A DNA stretch of 64,000 nucleotides from Tetmemena sp. SeJ-2015 (Eukaryota > Ciliophora > Spirotrichea > Sporadotrichida > Oxytrichidae): the NCBI GenBank assembly GCA_027382625.1, contig JAJKFJ010022279.1:1-64000 (forward strand), given 5' to 3'. Position 1 is the first letter of the stretch, and every line of letters starts with the position of its first letter. The notes under the pieces were generated by a model. That model worked only from the letters and a program-made list of their open reading frames with translations. It did no database searches and was not told the DNA's origin. A program made the position numbers and the translations under genes. This document shows positions 38,691 to 51,209 of this stretch, one piece after another.

Positions 38691-41600
38691 TCACTACTCA
38701 TTATGAACTAAATCAAGCGAGTCTCTCTTCTGAGAATTTAAATCTGTGTTAATAGCTTATAAATCATCTGAAAGTTGTTATCTCTCATTGTCTTATCTTT
38801 GCTGACCTATCACTCCTGTACTGTGAGTGTTTTTATTCTTTGCTTGGTTGGGATTAGATCCTCCCAAATTTTCAGGGAAAATTTCGCCATAGTATTCATC
38901 ATAATCATCCTCTTAAAAATCTGCTCCTACTACTGCACCCATCCCACTAATTGATCCTCCACCTGCTTATCCTTAGTTTTTAATTACTTTGCCTTAACCA
39001 CTAATAAACTATTGTCCTGCTTTCGTCATGATTGCTGAATTATAAACTTAAGGCTAATTGGCTACAGACGCAAAGCCAAGATTTTATGAGAAGTATCATC
39101 AATTATAAAAGTTAAATTTAATATCCAGGTATATTCTTGTTTTGATAGCCAGAGGGAATCATTAGAAGCTCATCTGTTTTCCTTTTTTGATCTCTGTAAT
39201 CCTGAATAAACTTCCTCTGAGAATCAAAGTAGTTCCTTCTATTACGATCCTTTTCCATCCATCTTTATCTATCCATTTTTTCCAACTCAGTCTTTTCTGA
39301 ATCCTTTTGCTCCTTCAAGGATTATAGTAGGAATTATAATTAAAATTGGTGATTGGTCAAAATAATAAATGGAGGTTGCAACTTCATGTCAGTTGAAATC
39401 ACAGATTCAACCCTGATCTGTAGCTTTTTCGATAGAGTATCAAAAACTAAATTTGAGTTTCTTCTTTAATCAACTCAACAGAACCTCTCAATCAAGGAAT
39501 AGAATGTGCGAACTCATCATTTTTATCAATTCCTATTGAATTATAACTTTTGCCGCTAATAACTCTGTATTCAGAGTCCCCACACAAAAGTTGTAAGGAT
39601 CAAACTTTCTTAGAATTTTCTGCTTAATTGAATGATCTAATTATTAAATTGGATACACTTTAACACCCACTATTTTTTCCATTTCAACTATAGTAATCTG
39701 CCAATTTCTACTTCTATCTCTCAATATATTGCCTTCTCTTAATTTCTTGTTCTCTCTGCATTTTAAGAAAATATAATCCATTTCTATTTCTAAATTTGCT
39801 TCTCGTATTCAAGTTGAAGTCGTTCCTACTCTATTCTTTCAATTTATTTTTGTATTTTCTCTTCTTTATATTTAGCTATAACAGCCTACAAACGCTCTCT
39901 TTAGTATAGAGACTGTTGAGAATTCTCCATAAAAGAGTATTACATATTCGGACTAGTACCAATCTGACCACCTTGGCCAAAGCTGCCCTCTGCATAAACA
40001 AACTAGTTATTCTTTGTCCTTATTCTAACTGTAGTTTTGTCTCTGTCGTTTGCAATCACAGTATATCATTTTAGTAAAAGACATTAATTGAGCAATTTGG
40101 TTCTGTAGGTTCTTTGGAATAAGTGGTCCATCCCTGCTTATTTTACTTTCATTATGTGATCCATCTAACCCTGTAGGACTGCCCCCATTCCCCTGCCTCT
40201 TTTTAAGATACTACCTCCTTGGTATCATCTGATTTTGTTAGTTCATGATATTAGCTCCATACTGACTCAAGTTGCTTTACTAGAGCATTCCTGCCTAATT
40301 CTTGAAGCCATTCATAGCAGAGCCACTCACTGTATTATTGAACATGTTTCTATGAGGAATTTTACCAGCCTGAATATTACTACTTTGCGCCAAACTATTA
40401 AAGCTTTTAGCGTTTGGGTGCCTCTAGGTTTAAGAGTCCTAAAGATTCTGTTCAAGTCCTGTTAGAAAAGCTCCTTATCCATCAGGCTTACCTGGGCTGA
40501 GACTTTGCTTATGATTGGAGTTTTCTTTAGAATCAGCATTTTAGTTATTGCCTCCTAGAGAATGGTGACTTATCTAGCTTTGATTGTGGAGCGCATCTTA
40601 GCTTTGTTAATAAAGCTATTGCTGATTAAAGAAATGATTAGCCTTTTGCTGTTCTCTCAGTGTCTTTATGATTACTTCCCTTTTCTTTGGAGAAAGATAT
40701 TCCTTAAAACCTGGTTTGAGAACGATATGAGTTCCATCTTAAATAACCTATTCGGGACTAGAATAATGCTTGCAAGGTGGCTGCAATGTGCATTTAGGAC
40801 ATCTGTTATTGAAAAGCATCTCACTCTATAAATTAACAGCGGCTTTCTTTAGCTAGTTGAATCTCTTCTGCTCTAACTTTTCCCAAATTTCCTCCTTGCT
40901 CAAATTAGCGGCCTGATTTATCAAGTCTCTTTCTTCTCTATCCAATATATTGAATCTTGATGTCGACTGAGGAAGATTTCCTTGAGGGTGGTTGTGCATA
41001 TTAGAAGCATTAGGATGGGTATTTGTGCTCTATCGATTCCTTCTCGAAAGAGAGTTATTAGCGTTACTATCTTATGCATTTCTATAGGAATTTGGATTTG
41101 AGATCTAGCTGATGCTTTTATCCACCAAATGATCGGCAGCTTTACTAGAAGAGTTATTTGATTGGTTTGGACTCTACTTTTGGCTAGGAATGTTTTAAAC
41201 TCTGTGGGTATTATTTGAGAATTTAAAGATGGCTAGTGTGAGACTTAGGAAGCGTTAAGTTACGACTGATTATTTATCCCTTAGGAAGCTTAAGAGTGCT
41301 GTGAGACATAGTTTGGATTCTATTGCTGCTACTACTACTGCTCTTAATTGAAACTCATCCTATTAGGTTCTTAAGTTACTGCACTTTTGTAAATTAATTG
41401 CATTTAATAATGTGCTAATGATTCTGGATTTGAGAAGAGTCGTAATTCATAGCATTTTTATGCTACTAGCGTTGAGGACTTGCAGTGAGTTCGCTTCTTC
41501 CATTGGAAACACTGTTTTCGTCCTCATGAGGATGAGGATTGGAAATATCGCTCTGATTTAAGTTACTGCTTTAATTGACATTGTAGTTGTGTATATTTTG

Positions 41601-41732
41601 AGCTGCGTATGACTGCCTTTGATTATCTTCATTAAGTAGATCTTCTTGCAAATCGTTTAACATTGACTAGGGAATCTGCTCTTGGTTATGATAGTCAAAT
41701 GACTTCATATTTTCAGAGTCAAATCCATTCAT
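38691..41732 (-). CDS. Asn/Gln-rich protein with internal coiled coil
   Basis: ATG 41730-41732 begins MNGFDSENMKSFDYHNQEQI and continues for about 120 Asn/Gln/Ser/His-rich residues. Later exons are similar (about 40080-40480), then a Gly-rich stretch (EGSFGQGGQIG) leads into a charged coiled coil (about 39330-39930): RERLQAVIAKYKEEKIQKQI, QREQEIKRRQYIERQKQK, LEKMDRQRWMEKDRNRR and QRKFIQDYRDQKRKTDELL. The C-terminus is acidic and Gly-rich (EDDYDEYYGEIFPENLGG) and ends at TGA 38691-38693. Several frame changes mark introns or IESs I could not place. No family was assigned; the long single-helix-like Arg/Lys/Glu segment resembles axonemal or cytoskeletal proteins. Confidence 0.55.
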
Positions 41733-42067
41733 ATTCTAGCTGGTCTCTTGCTAATATAAACAAAAGTAAATAAAGATGATCACACAATGAATTAAATTAT
41801 AAAATCAATAGTGGCTATTTTACAGATGATCGACAGCAGAGCCCTCTTAATCCTCTTGCAGTTGCATATTTATTTTATTATAAGTCCTCTCTTGTTCACT
41901 CTAATTCTCATAAAGATACGAATATTTCAATAGAGGAAAAATAAATTAAAAAAGAGGGTAGAAAAATATTTGAATTAAGTGGGTGAGTATTAGGCGATCG
42001 GGTGCATGTGAGCGATACCAAATAAATTCGTGCTCAATTAACTAGTATTAATAAAAAGAGAGAAATT

Positions 42068-44252
42068 ATGGAAGTGTTACCAGACCCCTGCAAAGATAGG
42101 ATCTGCAAGAGCGTCCCATTCCCACCCAACAAGCCTCTCCCAGAGTCACTCATCTACCCCTACAAAGGTATGCCTTCAACTAAAGATTTAGAGATAGAGA
42201 CAGTAATGCTTAAAGCAGTTCGTCATTGATTCCTTATAATTTTCTTTTACTCTCGCTAAGTTACAGATTTCGCACTTCTCTTAGAGCATTTGATGCTTTT
42301 AAAATGCTCATCAGTATCAATCAAAGCATTAATTAAAATATGGGAGATAAATGATTTATATCAGTGACTTTGCTAATGCTTTGAATGGAGGATAGAGATT
42401 AACTTACTTATAGGTGCTGATGAAAAGGGCAAGCCTGATTGGAAACTCTTGAAAGATTTCTTACTCAAAGAAGGGCCTATCAGGAAAGACTAGATCACTA
42501 AATTTCTTAAGGACGGTATTGCAATGATGGGTAAGTGCAGTTTCCATTCTCAAACACTTGAGATGAATCGGAGAAATAAAACTTAATAATAGGCAAGGAG
42601 CCCAATCTGGTAAAGATAGGAGAGCCAATAGTTATTGTGGGAGACTTACACGGCCAGTTTCACGATTTGGTTCACATGTTGGAAAAAGCCGGAGATCCAG
42701 CCGAGATCAATTATCTTTTCCTGGGTGACTATGTGGACAGGGGCATCTTTGGCATGGAAGTTGTAATGACTTTGCTCGCGATTAAAGTAAGTATAAAAGT
42801 GGTGTGAATACGAAAATAAGCGACAACTTATAAGGGCGAAGTGAAAGCTAGATTTCCATGCATTCTCTTCGAAGAAAAGACTTTTATTATAATGATTCTT
42901 AACGAAATATTTAACTGCTTCAAAAGAAAGCCAATATATTGGTTTATTGACTTTTAAGTCTCATTAAAAATACTGATGATGCTAAATCTGGCTATAGATG
43001 AATTATCCTAAGAATGTCATTCTGCTAAGAGGCAATCACGAGAGCAGAAACATGACAGAGAACTTCACTTTCAGAGAAGAGGTAATCACCAGATACGACA
43101 TTGAAACATATAATCTATTCATGGAGTGTTTCGATTCGATGCCAATTTCAGCAATAGTCGATGGAAAATATTTCGCCATGCATGGAGGTATCTCCCCAGA
43201 GCTTATACATTTATGATATGATTCGTTTAAGTTTTAAGCTTTCAAAGATAGAGCAGATTGAGAAGATAAATAGATTCCAGGAAGTGCCCCTGGACGGTTT
43301 ATTCTGTGACTTGCTCTGGTCTGATCCTATGGCAGATGAAATTGCAAACTCTAAGGACTACATCTTCTCTTTACTATTCTTTCTTCTTTTATCGACAATG
43401 AGGAGCGCGAGTGCTCATATCTCTTCGGAAAAAAGCCCACTAAGAAGATTCTAGACCAGAATAACCTGATGAGTGTGCTTCGTGGGCATCAAGTCTAGAT
43501 TGAAGGATATAAAATGCATCGCTGGGACGGGCCTGCTTCGTTCCCATATGTGATCACAATTTTCTCAGCACCTAACTACTGTGGCTACTATGAAAACAAG
43601 GCCTCAGTGCTTATTATAGATAAGGGAAACCTCTCACTGAAGCAGTATGATGAAACTGAGCCACCTTACAGACTCCCAGACAACATGGACGTTTTCTCCT
43701 GGTCCATTCCTTTCCTTTCAGAAAAAGTTATAAGCCTGCTCTATCACATCGTCAAGAAGGGTGGCGATGATCCTGAAGAAGAAGATGGTATTGGCTACCA
43801 ATATAATTTAAGCATGATTGATGTAAATCTTCTGAAATTTATTATAGGCCCTCAACAATGGAACGCGTAAGATTTGTTCTAATATCTTCTTTCTTAACCA
43901 ATCTCACCACTCCAATTCATTATATTAATTCTTAATCTTGGATCCACTTTTATAACTTACTCGGCTATTAAATATATCTTACTAACGATTAAATTTAGCC
44001 GAGGAGTAGCAGAGAGCGAAGGTCATGGTTATGAAGGGCAAAGTGCGCTCCATCGGTAGAATGACTAGAATGTTCACTACCCTGAGAGAGCAGAGTGAAG
44101 TTTTACTTTAGATCAAGAATATGTCCCCTGATGGCAAGTTGCCCCGCGGTCTCTTGCTAGAGGGCAAGCCTGCTATAAAGAACGCACTGAAGCAATTCAA
44201 CTTGGCAAAGGAGCTTGATAAAAACAACGAGAAGAGACCAAAGAAGAAGTGA
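42068..44252 (+). CDS. Calcineurin A (PP2B catalytic subunit)
   Basis: Ca2+/calmodulin-activated Ser/Thr phosphatase. All PPP signature motifs are present: GDLHGQ, GDYVDRG, LLRGNHES, HGGISPE, WSDP and FSAPNYC, plus MDVFSWSIPF. After a 211-nt GT-AG intron (43788-43998) comes a calcineurin-type regulatory tail: a basic amphipathic stretch (VRSIGRMTRMFTTLREQSE, compare IRAIGKMARVFSVLREESE) and the LPRGLLLEGKPA motif, ending RPKKK at TGA 44250-44252. Other GT-AG introns: about 42167-42413, about 42532-42589 and about 42788-42997. Two short pointer-flanked insertions (37 and 17 bp) break the catalytic domain. The autoinhibitory tail separates it from PP1 and PP2A. Confidence 0.93.
43212..43248 (+). 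other. IES, 37 bp, pointer TA
   Basis: TA at 43212-43213 recurs at 43249-43250. Removal fuses ISPELIHL to EQIEKINRF, which aligns residue for residue with calcineurin ISPEINTLDDIRKLDRF. Left in place, TGA at 43214-43216 ends the frame. There is no GT-AG pair. Confidence 0.8.
43368..43384 (+). other. IES, 17 bp, pointer TCTTT
   Basis: TCTTT at 43368-43372 recurs at 43385-43389. Deleting 17 bp restores KDYIFSFIDNEERECSYLFG, continuous with the conserved calcineurin CSY segment; otherwise the frame is lost. It is among the shortest segments of this class in the window. Confidence 0.8.
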
Positions 44253-44273
44253 GAGAAAGGTGAGTGATAGTGG

Positions 44274-44285
44274 GAGAGCGCTCTC
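44274..44285. repeat. 12-bp perfect palindrome
   Basis: GAGAGCGCTCTC lies 21 bp after the calcineurin stop. A related string CGCTCTCGAGATT recurs near 44433. The remaining spacer to 44973 is AT-rich and shows no coding signal. No function is known; it could be a 3'-end or chromosome-boundary element. Confidence 0.45.
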
Positions 44286-44973
44286 TCGAGATTATAAGAT
44301 TGATTTATAGTAAATGCTAAATAAATCTAAAACACTCTTCGGTCTGCAGCCTTAGCACCGTTCCTCAATCTCAGGTTAACCTCCTCTTTAGTCTGAATGT
44401 TGATGGATAAGGATCGATATAGAGCTTGTTAACGCTCTCGAGATTGAAGTTAATAATCAATTTGTAATGAGTTTCAAACAAATACTCTCTTTCACATATT
44501 TAAATTTATTTCCTTTGCCATTTATATATAATTAATATTATCTATTCACTACCATTAATGCTACCTCTTGGATCATTTTATATTTATTTTAAATGAAATT
44601 GTGGTGTGAATAGATCAATAATGCAGAAATATAATTCAAAATTAGGCGCTTTAGTTGGTATTTTGAACAATTATTCAAAAGTTAGTAATATATAAGGATA
44701 TTTATTATAAACTACATCTAACTTATTTGCTCTATTAAAAATAAAAAATGTTTCCAAATTAAAATTAGTTCATTTTAATTATTTGATATACTTATTCTGA
44801 AAATAAATAATTATTTTAGACTTCTTAATTTGAAATTAAATATCAATGATATTTGCTCTTTAAAAGCTCTTAAAAATTTAAGAAATCAAAAGATCTCCAA
44901 AATTTCTTCAGATTTTAGGAATATCATAGTGTTAGAAAATATTTACGATATATCTTTCAGAGTTATATATATT

Positions 44974-47112
<2,139 letters not shown>

Positions 47113-47364
47113 ACTTTAGTTTACTGAGCAGAAGTTATCGATGAGTGAATTAAATAATTTTGGTCTAAACACATAGTGATGAAGAATTATTAATCAATAG
47201 CTCCAAAATGCTTTGTTTAATGTTCTTAGTTGATTGAAATGAGTGTTTATATCAAACCTAGGCCTCGTTTTATAATATAGATGAAAATAATATAAAGCGA
47301 AAAATGCAATCTTTTTTAATTCCTATCTAGCAATATTTAATAATAAAGTACAAAATACAAAGAA

Positions 47365-48797
47365 ATGAGAAAATCTTTGATTTCTGCTCTCGTTGTCGTG
47401 GGTCTGATCTCCGCATCTACTATCTCTGCCTCTCACATTATTGGTGATGCATGCGCTGCTAACACTGAGTGCCTCAGTGGCTGCTGCTGGTTCGGCCATT
47501 CAATTAAATTACTAATCCCGTCTTTTATAAGCTCTCAATAATTAAATTGCAGAGCCTGAAAGAGAAAACTGTGATGCTGAGACTCAGAGAGCTCTCCTAA
47601 GCTTCGCCAACACTATTAGAGATTCCACCGCTCTATCTCACCTCTCAACTGAACAACTCGACACCCTCGCTGTAAACAGTGATGCTAGAGTTCAATTTGA
47701 GGCCCAGCTAAGCAAGATCTTGGTAAACTTAGAATAGATAAAGTTAATTGAGTAAATATTAAGATAGAATTACTCCAAGAGACTGATGCTGCTCCAGCTG
47801 AAGGTGAGACCGCTGCTGACACAACTGCCCCAGCTGAGGGTACTACTGCTTCATCAGATTCATCCGCAGCAGATTCTACTGCCACCACTACCGAGCCAGC
47901 TCCCGCTGATTCAACTACCACTACTGAGCCCGCTGCTGACTCTACTACTACCGAGCCTGCTGCTGATTCAACCACCGCTGAGCCCGCTGCTGACTCTACC
48001 ACCGCTGAGCCTGCTGCTGATAGCACTACTACTGAGCCCGCAGCAGATTCTACTACTACTGAGCCTACTGCTGACTCAACCACCGCTGAGCCCGCTGCTG
48101 ACACTACCACTGCTGAGCCCGCTGCTGATTCCACCACCACTGAGCCTGCTGCTGACTCTACTACTCGAGCCTGCTGCTGACTCAACCACCGCTGAGCCCG
48201 CTGCTGATTCTACCACCGCTGAGCCCGCTGCTGATTCTACCACCGCTGAGCCCGCTGCTGATTCCACTACTGCTGAGCCAGCTGCCGACTCTACTTCCAC
48301 TGAGCCTGCTGCTGATTCAACCACTACCGAGCCCGCTGCTGATTCAACCACTACTGAGCCAGCTGCTGATTCCACCACCACTGAGCCCGCAGCTGATTCT
48401 TCGTCAACTGATGCACCTGCTGACTCTACTACTCCCGCCGCTGAAACCCAGCAGCTGATACTACATCTGACAGCACTTCTGAAATATATATGACAACATT
48501 TGTTTAACTTCAGCTGACTCATCATCTACTGATGAGCCCTCAGCTCCCCCTAAGAGCCAAGACAAGTTCCTTGAGAAGATAAGCACACAGTTTAATGAAT
48601 GTTTGATTTCTAAGACTGACGACTAAACTACTGAAGATGACCACGAAGACAATTTCTGGATCGGTAAAAACGGTCTTAGATGGTACGTATGGCTCATTAT
48701 CATCGGTGGTGCTGCCGTCCTTCTTGGAGCTATTTTCCTCATTGCCACTCGCGTCCTCAAGATGAGAGACGAGGAAGCTTTCAGAGCTGCCTATTGA
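47365..48797 (+). CDS. Mucin-like type I membrane surface protein
   Basis: ATG 47365 encodes a signal peptide (MRKSLISALVVVGL...) followed by a short Cys motif (CAANTECLSGCC) and a helical segment (about 47570-47720). Then come 40 or so copies of an 8-residue unit EPAADSTT with Thr/Ala/Ser variants (about 47880-48400), a probable O-glycosylation scaffold. An acidic spacer leads to a transmembrane helix (VWLIIIGGAAVLLGAIFLI) and a short cytosolic tail ending at TGA 48795-48797. Introns or IESs lie near 47492-47551, 47713-47759 and about 48484-48513. The repeat shifts frame near 48165 through one missing base (CTACTACTCGAG), possibly sequencing error or a real allele. Codon use is more GC-rich than in neighbouring genes. 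Family unknown; likely a surface coat protein. Confidence 0.75.
47880..48400 (+). repeat. 24-bp tandem repeat (EPAADSTT coding)
   Basis: Degenerate tandem repeats of about 24 bp, consensus GAGCCCGCTGCTGAC followed by Thr/Ser codons, lie inside the mucin-like gene. Both strands and several frames stay open across it, so long antisense frames here are artefacts. Such arrays expand and contract easily. Confidence 0.9.
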
Positions 48798-49276
48798 GAA
48801 ATTAAGCCTCATCAAGTTTTAAATATAACAGGACCCAAGATTTGAAGCTATAATGAATTAGATATAGGAGATCCTGTTAACTACTTTTTATTTTATACCC
48901 TCCAACATTTCATTTAACATTTAAATTCAACCAAATCTTCCTAGATAAATCGAGCTAAAATTATTCTTAATCGCCTTTATAAGTCTTTATTCTTTTACTC
49001 ATAAATATTTATAGTTAAGCAAGTAAGAGAGGATAGATCTCTTTCCAAACGTAGAGATTCAGCTTCCACAGGTACTTTCTAACATCAAACAGTCTGTGGA
49101 GGTGGTACCAGTTTCTTACTCCCCCATTAAAGGTATGAAAATTCTAATTGCTTTAACTTCCTATAGTAGCCTAGTAAACTCTGCTATCAACAGACCCTCA
49201 TCCTAAGTTGACTTCGCTTGCCAATCGACTAAGAACGCCAATTATTCTTTATAGTAATTTTTTAGCCACTCAGGCT

Positions 49277-50907
49277 ATGAACTCTGCCAAACACCAAAAT
49301 TTGTTGCGCAAGTAGATATAGCAATAGCCAAATATCCCTTCAGACCAGAGTGTCTCAAACTCAGAGTTTGGGGCTTTCAACTTAACTCAAATCACAGAGT
49401 ACAAGTTAGGAAAAGTCTTAGGATAAGGAGCTTATGCGGTGGTCAAAGGTTTAATGTGTATTTTAATAAAAAGAGGGAGTGCACAAAACTCTAGGATCAT
49501 CTCTCGCAGTCAAGGTTTATGACAAGTACAAGTTAATTGATGCGCAAAGAAAGCGAAGTGTCATTAGAGAGATCAAGATCCTAAAGAAGATGGAGCATGA
49601 AAACATAGTAACTCTATTCGATGCGATTGACACTCAGAGGCAACTTTATCTTGTCATGGAAAATGTAGACGGAGTTAGTCTTCAGCAGTATCTGATGCTG
49701 ATTATGTGTATTGAGTTTAAACGAATCTGAAGATGAGTCCTAACAGAAGAATATAAGAGGATGAAGCAGCGCACTTATTCATGCAATTAATGAGTTCCAT
49801 GGAATACATACAAGCATAAGATGTAGCGCACAGAGACATCAAGCTAGAAAATATTCTTATTGAAACCAATACCTCTAATCCTCTTAAGAAATATATAGAA
49901 ATGTTACTTAAATAAAGTAATTGAAGAAATTAAAACTGATAGACTTCGGTTTTTGCTGCCAGGCAAAAGAAAAGCTGAAGGTATTCTGTGGAACTCCATC
50001 CTACATGTCTCCAGAAATAGTTATGAAGAGAGAGTACTATGGAGGTCCCTCGGACGTATGGGCTTGCGGAGTGCTATTGTATGTCCTGCTCTAAGGAACC
50101 TTCCCCTTCAAGAGTGCCTTTGAGAAAGATCTTTTTAGAAAGATAGCCAGAGGTTAATATACTTTATAAATTATGTGCATTTTCTTTTTTATACTTTCTC
50201 AACTCAAGTTAGCGAAGAAGTGCAAGACTTGCTTTCACAAATTTTGCAAGTAGACCCAACAAAAAGACTGACACCTTCTCAAATCTTAGAGCATGATTGG
50301 TTCGGAAGAAATGGGGTTATTTGCAAGCCAGTCTATAAAATAGAAATCAACTCTTCACTTGGCGGAACTTCAGGACTTGAAGATGGGCAGATCTCTCAAG
50401 ACAGCAGAGACATGCTCATTACTCAGAATGGAGGTTTGAGTGGAATAAAGCCATACCACTACGCCAGAGAGGAACTCAAGCACACAATTAGTTGTCTTTA
50501 TTTTTAACCAACTATTTAATTAAGACATAAACTTCGAGTAGCAACGAGAGCGAAGGTGTGTTGTCGGTTGGAACTGAAGGATCAAATGCAATCAAGACTG
50601 TTGATAAGATCTCACTCAAACTTAACCAAGATAGAAAGGCAGGTGTAAATATATCCTCATCGCAAACTTCGGCAACTATTATCGATATGACTTAGAAGCA
50701 TCACGCACAGCCTCTTTATAAGCCTTTTTCTCATAAATCATCATAATTGACAATATATTTTCTCAGAACGTGACTTAGTTCAGTCATAACCTAACTTCTT
50801 CAGCAAATGAACTTATTCCTTCCACTAAGAAGAACAACTATCATAATCAGTATTTAGTGAAGAACCAAAATCAAAAGACTAAGGTTAACGTCATACTGCT
50901 CTCGTGA
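49277..50907 (+). CDS. CAMK/SNF1-like Ser/Thr protein kinase
   Basis: Phosphotransferase with intact catalytic motifs: [16 protein letters not shown] (Gly-rich loop), [10 protein letters not shown] (catalytic Lys), [14 protein letters not shown] (C-helix Glu), [11 protein letters not shown] (catalytic loop), IDFGFCC (DFG), [12 protein letters not shown] (APE-equivalent SPE), [14 protein letters not shown], and [13 protein letters not shown] at the end of the domain. Exons are separated by GT-AG introns (about 49450-49478 and about 50154-50210) and by further interruptions near 49700-49740 and 49900-49930. A Ser/Thr/Asn-rich tail runs to TGA 50905-50907. ATG 49277 gives a Gln/Ser-rich N-terminus in frame; coding-like sequence at 49030-49270 in another frame may be an earlier exon. 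The exact subfamily (MARK, NIM1 or CDPK-like) cannot be told; no EF-hands are seen. Confidence 0.85.
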
Positions 50908-51209
50908 CGTTGCTTGACGGCTTAAATTTGAAATATATATTGTGCATGTTTAGCACATTCACTTACCTAAAGAGAATGAAACCTCAAATGTAGTTTAGAA
51001 TTTTAGTAAAACTATTTTTAACCATGTGTCTTCTTACAATTTGGCCTATGTTGTTGAGAAAATAAGGAGATATATGAAATTAATAATTTGGGTGAAATTT
51101 CGAAGCTATATGATCATTATGATGAATGTGAGTATCCTCTGATGAATTTTTAAGAGTATTAGAGAGATATAATTTATTTGACGATTTATAAAAGGCCCAA
51201 ATTTATAAA

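Noticed and set aside
42068..43870. Calling calcineurin a frameshifted pseudogene
   Set aside because: Each break coincides with a direct-repeat-flanked segment whose removal restores the family consensus, and all catalytic motifs are intact.
47685..48525. Long open frames on both strands over the 24-bp repeats
   Set aside because: They are created by the tandem repeat; only the plus frame with signal peptide, EPAADSTT units and a transmembrane helix makes a sensible protein.
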